Source of the DNA: Diogma glabrata
Taxonomy: Eukaryota; Arthropoda; Insecta; Diptera; Cylindrotomidae
DNA: 64,000 nucleotides
Reading direction: 5' to 3'
Assembly (NCBI GenBank): GCA_963693315.1
Contig: OY856186.1
Location: forward strand, 304,202,627-304,266,626
Shown: positions 11,599 through 22,530 of the stretch, piece by piece
Position numbering within the stretch: the first letter of the stretch is position 1
How the letters are laid out: every line of letters starts with the position of its first letter
Position numbers and translations under genes: made by a program
Notes under the pieces: generated by a model
Database searches by the model: none
The model's input: the letters and a program-made list of their open reading frames with translations, nothing else
Told to the model about the DNA's origin: nothing

Positions 11599-13630
11599 AT
11601 GCAGAGTACAAATCATTCAGTGGGTAGAACTAAATCAGCTCTTCGTCGTGCTATTGAAAATCCTGATCTTTTAAACGATGCGATTAAAGAATGTGGTCAA
11701 AATTTAAAAGTTCTTAGGAACAAATTGCAAAAGTGTACCACTTTAGGAAGTAAAAATCAGAACGCTTGTGCAATAGGTTTAATAAGTGGTTTTCGGGCGC
11801 AAATGAAAATACTAAAAAAACGGAGGGATATACCAAAATTTACGTCAAGACGAGTTAATTGTGAATATTTGCAATCAGCTTTTGAAAATCGAATTAAAAC
11901 GTTAGCCATTTTCAACTTAACTCATACCGATCCAATTGATTTTTTGGATGACTGCCGAAAAACTTTTCATGTTCACATTAAAAAGTTACTTAAAAATGAA
12001 AGTGCTTTTAAAATAAATGCAATTTTTTGTGGCGAGTTTAAAATTCGTAATGATGATGGCAAAGAAAATTTAGAATTTAAATTTATGAATTCAAAAAATC
12101 ATGTTCTGTACAATGATACAAACACTAATGAGTGGTTTAACAAAAACATTAAAGACAAAATACTCAAAGATCTTGAAGAATTTCAGGAGAAGCAAAGTGG
12201 TTGGAGTATCTCTGCTGTTGTGAATTTAATAATAAATATTAATAAATTCACACCACAATTAGGGTCATCCTACGTAGATCTTCCAGAGCAGATACGTAGA
12301 AAAAAGGCTTGCATTAATGTCCAAAATAGTGATAATGCATGTTTTGTATGGTCAATAATGGCAACATTACATCCAGTAAAAAAAGATCCACAACGAGTAA
12401 TCAAATATGCGTCCTACGAGGACAAATTTAATTTAAAAGGAATACAATTTCCGATGACAATAAAACAAATACCTAGATTTGAAAGGCAAAATAATATATC
12501 AATCAATGTGTATATATTGAAACTGCAAAAATCGGGGGGTTTTATAACATTACCATCATATTTAACTAAAACTAAGATGGGGAAGCATGTTTTTTTTTTT
12601 TTTTAATAAAATGTGTTGTGTAGTAGGCATTACAATATGTGTCACAACAACACATAAAAACCTTTCAAGACCAAGGTCCCACAACAACATGCGTTCAAAG
12701 GATGTTAATGGACGCAAATCTGTTTTTTTTTTAATATTTTTTTGTTAAATTATGGATAACTAAACCATAAATCCTATCACATATAAAATATGACATAGGT
12801 CAATATTTCGTGATAGGATAGGGAAAATAAAAATAAAATAAGAGATAAAAAGCAAATTTGTTTTAAAAATTTGCAGGAACAAAACTAAAATTTGGTTTGC
12901 CAATAGTCCAGCTAATGGCATAATCCTTGATTATGGGACGCAGTATATTTTTCAATGATTAAAGCTCAGATATATAGTTATATGAAGTCTCGTTTCTTCA
13001 AGCAAGCTACAGCGTTCCAGCATCTAGGAATATTCATTAGCTAAGATTGAGAGTGCTACCGTTGACTGAATACAGTTCATCCGCCAGCACCCCTAAGATA
13101 TCACCTTGGCTAGTGATATCTCACTGCTATTGCCAGTGGTATGCGATATCTCACGTTAACTCATATGCCAATAGCAGGGACTGGAGTACGCGGGGTTGTC
13201 ACACCCGTGGATCAAAAAATAGAAAAAAATTAACAAATTAATAAAAACTGATCCCTCCATGCGTAACTTACTCTTAATTCAAATTGTTTATGAGAAGGAT
13301 GAGGAAAATCAAAATGATGATGAAGGTGAATTGAGAAATCATATACCAATTGTGTATCATTACGTTTGGATTAAAAATCTTTCTCGGTTGCTTACATCAC
13401 AACTGACAAAACACACTAGAAAAACATATTACTGCGATCGATGTCTCCATTATTTTCATTCAAAAAAGGTATTACTTAAACATAGTGAAAATTGTGTTAA
13501 GCAAAATAATTGTAAATAATTTAGAAATAAAATTGTTACGCCATTCATTATTTACACGGATTTAAAATGTCTTTTAAGAAAAATTGATGTTAATAATAAA
13601 TATCAAAATCACGTGCCATTTAGTTTCTGA
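11599..13630 (+). pseudogene. Polinton-like DNA polymerase, N-terminal part, broken
   Basis: The open frame 11599-12606 (335 codons) resembles the region upstream of the polymerase domain in insect Polinton/Maverick-like protein-primed family B polymerases. Landmarks are SGWSISAVVNLIININK, KKACINVQNSDNACFVWSIM, ATLHPVKKDP and ERQNNISINVY. The frame then runs into a T15 tract. After an insertion, a second frame from 13259 gives the next conserved block: HYVWIKNLSRLL, then a zinc-finger-like YYCDRCLHYFHSKKVLLKHSENC shape. A third block near 13550 (PFIIYTDLKCLLRK) resembles the first exonuclease motif (usually YADLE), here with Lys for the acidic residue. A stop follows at 13630 and the catalytic palm is absent. 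It is a decayed, 3'-truncated copy. The Polinton assignment is from recall of the family. Confidence 0.6.
12590..13257 (-). mobile_element. Poly(A)-tailed retro-insertion in the polymerase fragment
   Basis: The polymerase homology stops at CATG followed by T15 (12590-12604) and resumes just after CATG at 13258-13261. The intervening 668 bp therefore looks like a retroposed sequence whose poly(A) tail lies on the minus strand, with a short CATG target duplication. It contains an imperfect hairpin (CTGCTATTGCC near 13122 with CCAATAGCAG near 13180). I see no tRNA-type A/B boxes and no coding region. It may be a SINE, a 5'-truncated LINE or a retrocopy of a noncoding RNA. Confidence 0.55.
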
Positions 13631-13987
13631 CACATCTTTTCAAAACGAAGGTGAAACAACTTTGATGAAACAGCAATATACGTTCGTTAAAGGAAATGAG
13701 TTCTTTTATCCATTGTTCGTTATATCTGAAATTGGATTTAATCGTTATCATTTGAAATTTTTAAATTGTTATTATGTTAATGAGAAAGATGAAATAAGAT
13801 GATTGAAATATATTTTGATTGAACGGAGAAAAGAATAGAAATTGGTTTCAATATTATTTATGAGAATTCTCGACGTTACAAAATTTATTGGAAAAGCAAA
13901 ATATAAAAAATTATAATCCAATTTGTTCCTTTTGTTTATGTTTTCGATGTTGCGAATTTGTGACAATTATTATTGCATTTGAAAATT
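13631..13987. other. No recognisable gene
   Basis: AT-rich sequence downstream of the polymerase fragment. Short open frames show no resemblance to the expected exonuclease or polymerase motifs. Confidence 0.4.
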
Positions 13988-14825
13988 TTAATTAAGTCCA
14001 TAAAGATATATCGGAGAGTTTATACACCATGCTCCACCTAAGACGACCAACAATATATCTTGATACGAGTTATAAGAATCATCCCTCACGAATAAATTTA
14101 GGCTTGGTCTAGAATCATATCCATGTTCGCAAAGTTCCTTAACTACCGATAACCAATAATCAACCAATTCCATTAAAACAGTTTTATCACCCTTCTCGGA
14201 AAACTGTTCGATCGCTTCGTTAATCAATAACCTATTTAAAACACCATCCAATGAAGAATTAAATCGAAGCCAAGAAAAAACATCTGTGAATAAACTCCAG
14301 ACATCATTTGAGGTGTAGATTCGTTTGAGTTAAGTTGCCCATATTGTTCGACAATCAGCTAAAACAGATGATTTTTTTAAAAAAAGCATATGCAATTAAA
14401 CAGTCCGTAAACCGTCGATGATATTTGATTTGAAGTCCTGGACCAAATGTTTACCTATCCAATTAATTTTAATTGATAACTTAATCAAATATTTCTCGCT
14501 TTTGGTATAATCATTATGAAGCAGATGGTTGATAACATTGTGTACATTTGACGATAACCATTGACGTTTCAAGACTGCCAGTTCGTTTCTTTGACCATCA
14601 TCCATATTGTTATGTAAATGAAATAGAACATAAAAATTTGTTCACCAAACATGCATCCCATGAACCCACCCCTCATACTAACACTCATGTATTCACGCAG
14701 CCATACACATCCACACAAAATATAAAAGAAAAATCAATCATAACTCACCTCATGGTTCGGCCAGACTTGTTCTTTCGTCCCTATCTTGAAATCAACAGTT
14801 CATTTTCTAGCAGCCATTGTTGAAG
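13988..14825 (-). pseudogene. Unrecognised coding remnants, possibly multi-exon
   Basis: Minus-strand blocks look protein-like but match no family I recognise. A segment near 14805-14755 reads TVDFKIGTKEQVWPNHE and is followed by a good donor (GTGAGT). A second is 14605-14396 (LKRQWLSSNVHNVINHLL...KINWIGKHLVQDF). A third runs from about 14303 to 13988 (SNDVWSLFTDVFSWLRF... then LLINEAIEQF...) to a stop. There are stops and frame changes between the blocks, and an in-frame TGA upstream of the first. The blocks are rich in regular hydrophobic spacing, so they may be helical. Function unknown. Confidence 0.3.
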
Positions 14826-14864
14826 TCCATAAAAAAAATTGTCTTCCCCAAAGCGGATGTCGCA

Positions 14865-15101
14865 TCAAAGAAAATTTTCACAGTATCTACTGCATGCATT
14901 AGGTGGTTGTGCTAGGTGGTGAAACGTGTCCAAAATTAAATAATTTAGCGGAATTGTGAATCCCCAAATCAAACCTCCAGCAAGTTCCAACACAAATCTA
15001 TAAAAACTTCTTTCTTGGCTAGATACCTTTTTAAAACTGATCTTTAGTCCCCGTAATAAACACAGCCTCGATTCTAAGTTCCCTTGTACTTCATTAAACA
15101 A
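14865..15101 (-). pseudogene. Unrecognised exon-like frame
   Basis: An open frame of 78 codons on the minus strand begins MFNEVQGNLESRLCLLRGL and continues with FVLELAGGLIWGFTI before a stop. It may belong with the remnants at 13988-14825. No domain is recognised and no clean splice sites bound it. Confidence 0.22.
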
Positions 15102-15109
15102 GGCAGTAT

Positions 15110-15236
15110 TCTTATTAGTTTCTTTTTTTATTCAACCAAAAAACTATAACTACATCAATATAATTACTACGCAAAGAACAATTCACAGTTTTTTTTTATG
15201 TTATTTTCACTAGGCAATTTTCTAAATAAATAAATT
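15110..15236. repeat. Left flank of tandem array, split by BEL/Pao
   Basis: Ends TTCACTAGGCAATTTTCTAA and AAATAAATT, which match the 191-bp repeat units at 22019-22530. The two parts were contiguous before the BEL/Pao insertion. Confidence 0.7.
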
Positions 15237-15922
15237 TGTATAATTTGGCCGTTTATAATTTCACATATAACACATAAGCAATTGTAAACAAGACCAAGAG
15301 TACCAAAAATTCAAATTATCAAGGCAATTTAAATTTCCCATTCAAAACTTTTATGGAAATGTAAACTCATCATTATTTCAATTTATAAACTAAAAACAAA
15401 GGTAGACATTTTGTAATTAATTAAATATTTAGTCTTATGTGATTGTGTGAAGTGTATAAAGAATTTATGTGGTACACATAAAAATGTGAAAAATCTTATA
15501 AAAGGTTATTTCCTAATTAAAATAAATTTATATTAGTGTTGAGTAAAAGAATTTATGCTTAATATTGTTTTTTGAAAACCTTTTCATAATAAATAACATA
15601 AACAAAAAGGTAATAATACATATACAAATAGTAAAAATTTTAGTATTAATTTTATTTTAGTACATATATACTTTATAGTTGATGACGTTTATTTTGTAAA
15701 AACCTCTCTCACTTAATTTTCAACAGTCGATTGAATAACAACCAAAATTATTAACGCAAATTATATAAATATTAAATTTATTAAAACCAAATTAAATACA
15801 AAGGTTTTCAGTAAAAGTTCATTGATGTGAAATCAAATTAATTTTTTTATAATAAAACCATTTCATCGAATTTAACGAATTTTTATTTATTGGAATTCTT
15901 CAATCAAATACCAGCGACCACA
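15237..15922 (+). repeat. 5' LTR of BEL/Pao element
   Basis: Begins TGTATAATTTGGCCG and ends CCAGCGACCACA (TG...CA form), 686 bp. The sequence immediately after it (TTTTTTGGTCCTTCGAG) is where the tRNA primer site is expected and looks typical of BEL elements. Confidence 0.9.
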
Positions 15923-16203
15923 TTTTTTGGTCCTTCGAGAAGAGCATATTAAAATTACCATTGAGGAATTTATTAACCAAACCAAGACCAAAACCTCGTG
16001 GAATTTGCGGAAGTGGACACCATTTTGATCACACCAACCATATTAAAAAAAAACCTTGAGTATACCATTTTTATTTTCCATAATTTTGCATTTATTTTTC
16101 CATTTTACATTCATTTTCCTGTTGTATTTCCTAAAATAATAAATTTTTTTTTTTTGTTTTGAGTGATAAGTGATAATAATAGTGTTTAGTGAATCAAATC
16201 GAT

Positions 16204-19200
16204 ATGCCTCCAAAAGTAGACCAATTTCTACGACGCCGCGAAACCACGTTGCAGCAAATAAAGGCAATTGAAACTTACGCCAACAACCTGACCGATGCCG
16301 AAGACGTACAAAGCATTACGGCCCGTTTGGAAAACCTGCAACGTTTGATGAAAACATTTGCAAATGCCGAGGACGGAATTTTTGCTAAAGATGCCGAAGC
16401 GCTATCGGGAGCGGTAGAATGTGACGAGATTTATTACAAAACAATTGCCAAATTAAACATATATCTACACGGCATGCAACAAAGGATGCCAAATTTCAAT
16501 GATTCAGCTACCATTAATAACGGATCAATCAACCAATCACGTTGTGATATAAAATTGCCCCGCCTAAACTTACCGGTATTTGATGGCAATTACCAGGAAT
16601 GGCAGTCGTTTCACGACATGTTCGTATCAACTGTACACAATAATCCTGGACTTACTGGTGTACAGAAACTGCAGTACCTAAAGGATTCGTTAAGAGGAGA
16701 GGCTAGAGCTTCTTTAAGACACTTGGCAATAACCGAAGCAAACTATGACGAGGCGTACCAGAAACTAATCAAAAGGTATAGTAAGAAAAAACTTATATTA
16801 AATTCGTTCATTCATACTTTTATTAGCCAACCGTCAGTCAACCAAGCAACCGGTAAACAACTTCGACAAATTTGTGACACCTCCGACGAAGTTATACGTG
16901 GAATAAGAGCATTGGGAAACGCAGGAAATGGCCGCGACCCATGGTTAATCTATGTGATTCTAAATAAAATGGATGAAGATACGCAACAGCGATGGTCAAA
17001 TGAAACTACCGATATTGATTTTCCAACTTGGCAATCGTTTTTAGACTTCCTGACGAAACGTGCTGACTCATTAGAGAATTGCCAACCACCACCGAGAAAA
17101 TCACAAATTCGATCTACCAACATCCAAAGCCATACAGTAGCAGTTAAAAATTGTCCATTATGCAATACCATCCACAATTTGTATCAATGCACAAAATTTA
17201 AAGAAATGGATATTTCAGCCAGGCGAGAATACATGCAAGGGGCCAACCGATGTTTCAATTGTTTGTGTGACTCGCATCTGGTTTCGAAATGCCAATCAAA
17301 AAGGTCATGCATGAAATGCCAGAAGCGTCATAACACATTGCTCCACTTACCATTCAACCACAACGCTACCACAAGCCACACCAAAACTGAGGAGAATAGC
17401 GACAAAACAACTACCAACATTGCTGAAAAAACATCAGGTTTCTTGACATCGCCAACAACCGTGCATAATTACCAATCGCAACCACCAGCATTTAACGCCG
17501 GCCTTCTACAAACAGCATTAGTAGACATTCGAGGAGCTAATAATCTTTTATATACTTGCAGAGCACTATTAGATTCCGGAAGTTTAGCGTCTTTCATCAC
17601 CGAGTCCTGCGTTCAAAAATTGGGATTACCGCGGAAGAATCAGAGAACTATAGTCGAGGGACTAGGTTCAACAAAGGTGGGCACTTCCAGAGGACGCGTG
17701 AATATTGATGTATTTTCACGAACGAGAACCAATGCATCATTCAATATTCAGTCACTTATACTGTCATCGATTACCTCACAACAACCACAGATACAAATAC
17801 CGGAGTACCATTGGGCAGAATTCAAGGATTTACCACTTGCAGACCCGACGTTCCAAGAACCTGGAGAAATTGAAATTTTAATTGGATGTGACCACTACCT
17901 TTCATTACTTCTACCAGGCCATATTGAGAGTGTCAAAACCAATTTAATAGCCCAAGAAACCATTCTTGGTTGGATAATTTCGGGAACGCTAAACAACAAA
18001 CAACCATCACAAATTACCAACCTTTGCACCGCAATCAACATTGATGAATCGCTCACTAAATTTTGGGAAATAGAAGAAATTAAAACACCCACACCCCAAT
18101 CCCCAGAGGAAATTTATTGCGAGAATCATTTTTCAGACAATTACAAACAAAACCGCGACGGCAGATATATCGTCGCATTACCATTCGACCCCAAGGCTGC
18201 ACCACTTGGAGAATCGAAATCACAAGCCGTCAGAAGGCTCCAATCCGTTGAACGTAGGTTCGATCGGGATCCTGACCTAAAAAGGGAATATATTTCGTTT
18301 ATGAGAGAGTACCAGAAATTGGGACACATGGAACGTGTACCCGACACCGAAATAAATATTCCATGGAGTCAATCATATTACTTACCATATCAATCAGTTT
18401 GTAAGGAATCCAGCACAACCACCAGAGTCTGTGTTGTCTTTGATGCGTCGGCCAAAACCAAAACCGGCCGGTCGCTTAATGATAATTTGTTTGTTGGCCC
18501 ATCAATCCAACAAACCTTGCAACAAATACTTCTGCGTTTCCGTTTTCATCGTTTTGTTATGACAGCCGACCTGGAAAAAATGTTTAGACAAATTTTAATT
18601 ACTAACAAACATACTGATTTTCAGAGATTATTGTGGAGAGAGGATTCATCAGAACCCATACTGGAGTTTCGCCTACTTACCGTCACATATGGCACGTCAC
18701 CAGCGCCTTTCTTGTCAACACGGGTATTGAAACAAATTTCTGAGAATAATCAAAAAAGGTTTCCGAAGGCTGCAGCAATTATCGGCAGAGATTTCTACGT
18801 TGACGATTTGATGACAGGAGCAGACACACTGGATCAACTAATCAGTCTGAAAAATGAAATATCAATCATATTAAAGGCGGCAGGATTCAATTTGCGAAAA
18901 TGGCTATCAAACTGTTTACCCGATGACGAACCCGAATGCAGTAAAGTTATTGAAAATGACCGAGAATCTAATTATTCAAAGGTTCTAGGCATGTACTGGA
19001 ACACGCAGTCAGATTATTTTACATATAAGGTTGCTCTGAAGGAGGTCCCAGTATACACCAAGCGAGAACTGCTATCCGAAGCTTCTAAACTGTTTGACCC
19101 GCAAGGCTGGATTTCTCCTATAACGATCTACGTTAAAATTATATTCCAAAAAACATGGGCAAAAGGTTTAGATTGGGATGATCCATTGCCAGAGGATATC

Positions 19201-21297
19201 CTCAATGACTGGAGTAATTTTCGAAATCAATTACCATTGATTGAGTCTTTAACAATACCAAGATGGCTCAAATTTACATCTAACACTATATATTTAATCG
19301 GTTTTTCAGATGCATCCAAGAGTGCCTATGCTGCTGTCGTCTATGCCGCATGTACCAATGAAGATGGCAAAATGGAAGTGACTATTGTGTCAGCCAAAAC
19401 GAAGGTCGCACCAGTGCAAAAACAAATTACCATACCAAAGCTGGAATTATGCGCGGCACTGTTACTGGCAAAACTGATGGATAGTGTGAAGGAATTACTC
19501 ACAGATCGACCGACAAATATTTATATGTGGACCGATTCAACAATTGTTTTGCAATGGTTAGAAACACTACCACGTTCACTGGATGTATTTGTAGGAAACC
19601 GTGTCGCTGAAATTACAACGAAATACCCGAGGAAATATTGGAACCACATAACTACCGCAGAAAATCCAGCAGATTGTGCCTCCAGAGGCATATTACCATC
19701 CGAATTGCTGAATCATAATCTGTGGTGGACAGGACCGGAATGGCTTAAATCACCCGTATCTGAATGGCCAATCAACGTTCATCCAACTATCACCAGTAAT
19801 GTAATGTCATACCCATCAGTGATTGACCAGATTATAGCTTACAATTCTAATTTTAATAAAATATGTCGAGTGTTAGCATATTGCAATCGTTTTATAAGCA
19901 ATTGTAAGTTAAAACCCGAAAAAAGAGTTAAGACATTTCTCAATTGTGTTGAACTAAGTGATTCAAAATTATTGTTAATTAAATATGTTCAAGAAAAACA
20001 TTTTCATACCGAAATAAACCTATTAAAGAGCAATTTACCACTACCAAATTCCCATAAATTAATTAACCTTAATCCTATTTTAGATAAAAATGGTATTCTT
20101 AGGGTTGGCGGACGCATACAACGAGCAATAGTTCCATTTGATGTAAAACACCCCATAATATTACCTACCGAAGATATCGTCACAGAAGTTTTGGTCCGCA
20201 CAACTCACGAAGCACTACTATGTGGGAATCATACACTTTTGTTTACAACGCTAAAACAAAATTATTGGATTATAAATTGCAAGGCTGTAATTCGACGTGT
20301 AATCAAGAAGTGCATAAAATGTTTGCGATACACTTCAAAGGTTATGCAACCAATGATGGCCGATTTACCAACTAACCGGGTCACACTTGTCAGACCATTT
20401 ATGTCGACTGGTGTGGATTATGCTGGACCAATATACGTACGACCATCGAAACGCCGAGGATTGAGACCAGACAAATCGTACATTGCTGTGTTCGTGTGTA
20501 TGAGCACAAAGGCAATCCACCTTGAATTGGCTGGAGATTTATCTACTAATGCGTTTATTGGAGCATTTCGTCGCTTCATATCCCGCCGTGGTCTTTGTCG
20601 TGAAATCATTAGCGACAACGGATCAAATTTCATAGGCGCAAAAACCGAACTAAATGAACTTTTTAAAATCGTCAATGATAATGAAATTTCCAATTTTCTT
20701 TCACAGAACCAAGTTGATTGGAAGTTTAACCCACCAACAGGTTCTCATTTTAGGGGACTTTATGAGGCAGCCGTGAAATCAATAAAATACCACCTGAAAC
20801 GAGTATTATCAGAAGCTTTACTCACATATGAAGAAATGGCAACTCTTCTGGTACAGGTTGAATCCATCCTGAACTCCCGACCGCTTTGTGTAAATTCGGA
20901 TGACGAGCTAAACCCGCTAACACCCGCACATTTTTTAATTGGTCATCCGTACACCTATTTGCCTGATCCAGACACCAGCCATCTCAAACTGAATCAGCTA
21001 TCGAGATGGCAATACCTCCAGCGACTTCGACAAGAATTCTGGAAAAAATGGCACTTAAGTTATTTAACATCACTCCAAAAAAGAATCAAGTGGCAAACAA
21101 ACTCATCCGAAATCAAAACCGATGATATTGTTTTAATCCACGATAACAACCTACCACCAAGCAAATGGAAATTGGGACGAGTTGTAGTATTACATCCCGG
21201 AACAGATAACATCGTTCGTGTGGTCACCTTGAAGACAGCATCTGGAATTTATAAACGACCTGTAGTCAAATTATCCATATTACCAATCGAGATATAA
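16204..21297 (+). CDS. BEL/Pao gag-pol polyprotein (1697 aa)
   Basis: One frame encodes gag and pol, the standard BEL/Pao layout. It makes the virus-like particle, copies the RNA to DNA and integrates it. In order: a helical gag region; a DUF1759 segment (LPVFDGNYQEWQSFHDMF, near residues 120-260); zinc knuckles (CPLCNTIHNLYQC near 315 and CFNCLCDSHLVSKC near 350); an aspartic protease of DUF1758 type (LLDSGS near 455); reverse transcriptase with YVDD near 865; RNase H starting GFSDAS near 1033; an integrase HHCC region (H..GNH...CIKCLR, 1330-1380); the catalytic core with VDYAGP near 1404, SDNGSNF near 1470 and the downstream Glu in LYEAAVKS near 1520; and a C-terminal DUF5641 region (SRWQYLQRLRQEFWKKW). 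The ATG at 16204 is preferred over an upstream GTG. No stop or frameshift is seen. There is no envelope gene. Confidence 0.95.
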   Translation: MPPKVDQFLRRRETTLQQIKAIETYANNLTDAEDVQSITARLENLQRLMKTFANAEDGIFAKDAEALSGAVECDEIYYKTIAKLNIYLHGMQQRMPNFNDSATINNGSINQSRCDIKLPRLNLPVFDGNYQEWQSFHDMFVSTVHNNPGLTGVQKLQYLKDSLRGEARASLRHLAITEANYDEAYQKLIKRYSKKKLILNSFIHTFISQPSVNQATGKQLRQICDTSDEVIRGIRALGNAGNGRDPWLIYVILNKMDEDTQQRWSNETTDIDFPTWQSFLDFLTKRADSLENCQPPPRKSQIRSTNIQSHTVAVKNCPLCNTIHNLYQCTKFKEMDISARREYMQGANRCFNCLCDSHLVSKCQSKRSCMKCQKRHNTLLHLPFNHNATTSHTKTEENSDKTTTNIAEKTSGFLTSPTTVHNYQSQPPAFNAGLLQTALVDIRGANNLLYTCRALLDSGSLASFITESCVQKLGLPRKNQRTIVEGLGSTKVGTSRGRVNIDVFSRTRTNASFNIQSLILSSITSQQPQIQIPEYHWAEFKDLPLADPTFQEPGEIEILIGCDHYLSLLLPGHIESVKTNLIAQETILGWIISGTLNNKQPSQITNLCTAINIDESLTKFWEIEEIKTPTPQSPEEIYCENHFSDNYKQNRDGRYIVALPFDPKAAPLGESKSQAVRRLQSVERRFDRDPDLKREYISFMREYQKLGHMERVPDTEINIPWSQSYYLPYQSVCKESSTTTRVCVVFDASAKTKTGRSLNDNLFVGPSIQQTLQQILLRFRFHRFVMTADLEKMFRQILITNKHTDFQRLLWREDSSEPILEFRLLTVTYGTSPAPFLSTRVLKQISENNQKRFPKAAAIIGRDFYVDDLMTGADTLDQLISLKNEISIILKAAGFNLRKWLSNCLPDDEPECSKVIENDRESNYSKVLGMYWNTQSDYFTYKVALKEVPVYTKRELLSEASKLFDPQGWISPITIYVKIIFQKTWAKGLDWDDPLPEDILNDWSNFRNQLPLIESLTIPRWLKFTSNTIYLIGFSDASKSAYAAVVYAACTNEDGKMEVTIVSAKTKVAPVQKQITIPKLELCAALLLAKLMDSVKELLTDRPTNIYMWTDSTIVLQWLETLPRSLDVFVGNRVAEITTKYPRKYWNHITTAENPADCASRGILPSELLNHNLWWTGPEWLKSPVSEWPINVHPTITSNVMSYPSVIDQIIAYNSNFNKICRVLAYCNRFISNCKLKPEKRVKTFLNCVELSDSKLLLIKYVQEKHFHTEINLLKSNLPLPNSHKLINLNPILDKNGILRVGGRIQRAIVPFDVKHPIILPTEDIVTEVLVRTTHEALLCGNHTLLFTTLKQNYWIINCKAVIRRVIKKCIKCLRYTSKVMQPMMADLPTNRVTLVRPFMSTGVDYAGPIYVRPSKRRGLRPDKSYIAVFVCMSTKAIHLELAGDLSTNAFIGAFRRFISRRGLCREIISDNGSNFIGAKTELNELFKIVNDNEISNFLSQNQVDWKFNPPTGSHFRGLYEAAVKSIKYHLKRVLSEALLTYEEMATLLVQVESILNSRPLCVNSDDELNPLTPAHFLIGHPYTYLPDPDTSHLKLNQLSRWQYLQRLRQEFWKKWHLSYLTSLQKRIKWQTNSSEIKTDDIVLIHDNNLPPSKWKLGRVVVLHPGTDNIVRVVTLKTASGIYKRPVVKLSILPIEI

Positions 21298-21323
21298 TTC
21301 ATGCACTTTCCCAGGCCGGAGGA

Positions 21324-22018
21324 TGTATAAATTGGCCGTTTATAATTTCACATATAACACATAAGCAATTGTAAACAAGACCAAGAGTACCAAAAATTCA
21401 AATTATCAAGGCAATTTAAATTTCCCATTCAAAACTTTTATGGAAATGTAAACTCATCATTATTTCAATTCATAAAAAGTATAAACTAAAAACAAAGGTA
21501 GACATTTTGTAATTAATTAAATATTTAGTCTTATGTGATTGTGTGAAGTGTATAAAGAATTTATGTGGTACACATAAAAATGTGAAAAATCTTATAAAAG
21601 GTTATTTCCTAATTAAAATAAATTTATATTAGTGTTGAGTAAAAGAATTTATGCTTAATATTGTTTTTTGAAAACCTTTTCATAATAAATAACATAAACA
21701 AAAAGGTAATAATACATATACAAATAGTAAAAATTTTAGTATTAATTTTATTTTAGTACATATATACTTTATAGTTGATGACGTTTATTTTGTAAAAACC
21801 TCTCTCACTTAATTTTCAACAGTCGATTGAATAACAACCAAAATTATTAACGCAAATTATATAAATATTAAATTTATTAAAACCAAATTAAATACAAAGG
21901 TTTTCAGTAAAAGTTCATTGATGTGAAATCAAATTAATTTTTTTATAATAAAACCATTTCATCGAATTTAACGAATTTTTATTTATTGGAATTCTTCAAT
22001 CAAATACCAGCTACAACA
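21324..22018 (+). repeat. 3' LTR of BEL/Pao element
   Basis: Begins TGTATAAATTGGCCG and ends CTACAACA, 695 bp, after a purine-rich stretch (GGCCGGAGGA). It carries one extra segment of about 10 bp relative to the 5' LTR near 21471. Confidence 0.92.
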
Positions 22019-22530
22019 AAATTAGCAACCTTACAAACATTTACAGTTATTTTCTTTTTATCAGACAATTTTCTATTTAAATTAAATTTCAAACATGCAC
22101 GGATTTACAGTTCCGTTTATTTTTTTTTTTATCAAACAAGATACTATTTCGATTAACTAACAAGCTTACAAGAATTTACAGTTTATCTTCACTAGGCAAT
22201 TTTCTAAATAAATAAATTAGCAAACTTACAAACAATTACAGTTCTGTTCTCGTTATCAAACAATTTTTTATTTAAATTAAATTTCAAACATGCACGGATT
22301 TACAGTTCCGTTTATTTTTTTATCAAACAAGATACTATTTCGATTAACTAACAAGCTTACAAGAACTTACAGTTTATTTTCACTAGGCAATTTTCTAAAT
22401 AAATAAATTAGCAAACTTACAAACAATTACAGTTCTGTTTTCGTTATCAAACAATTTTCTATTAAAATTAACAAACTTGCAGAGTGCAGACATTTACAGT
22501 TTTTTTCTGTTTATTAAAGGTTTTACTATG
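22019..22530. repeat. 191-bp tandem array (right part)
   Basis: CACTAGGCAATTTTCTAAAT recurs at 22190 and 22381, a 191-bp period. Each unit also contains TGCACGGATTTACAGTTCCG and related TTACAGTT...ATCAAACAA subrepeats. It was the target of the BEL/Pao insertion. Confidence 0.85.

Larger units (their letters stand above)
15237..22018 (+). mobile_element. Complete BEL/Pao LTR retrotransposon
   Basis: A 6,782-bp element with two near-identical LTRs, one uninterrupted gag-pol frame and a perfect 5-bp target duplication (AAATT at 15232-15236 and 22019-22023). It is inserted in a tandem array. The LTRs differ mainly by one indel of about 10 bp and a few substitutions, and the long open frame is intact, so this is a young copy. 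Confidence 0.95.

Noticed and set aside
13047..13241. 64-codon frame in the retro-insertion
   Set aside because: Composition reflects a hairpin-rich noncoding body; no match to a LINE protein.
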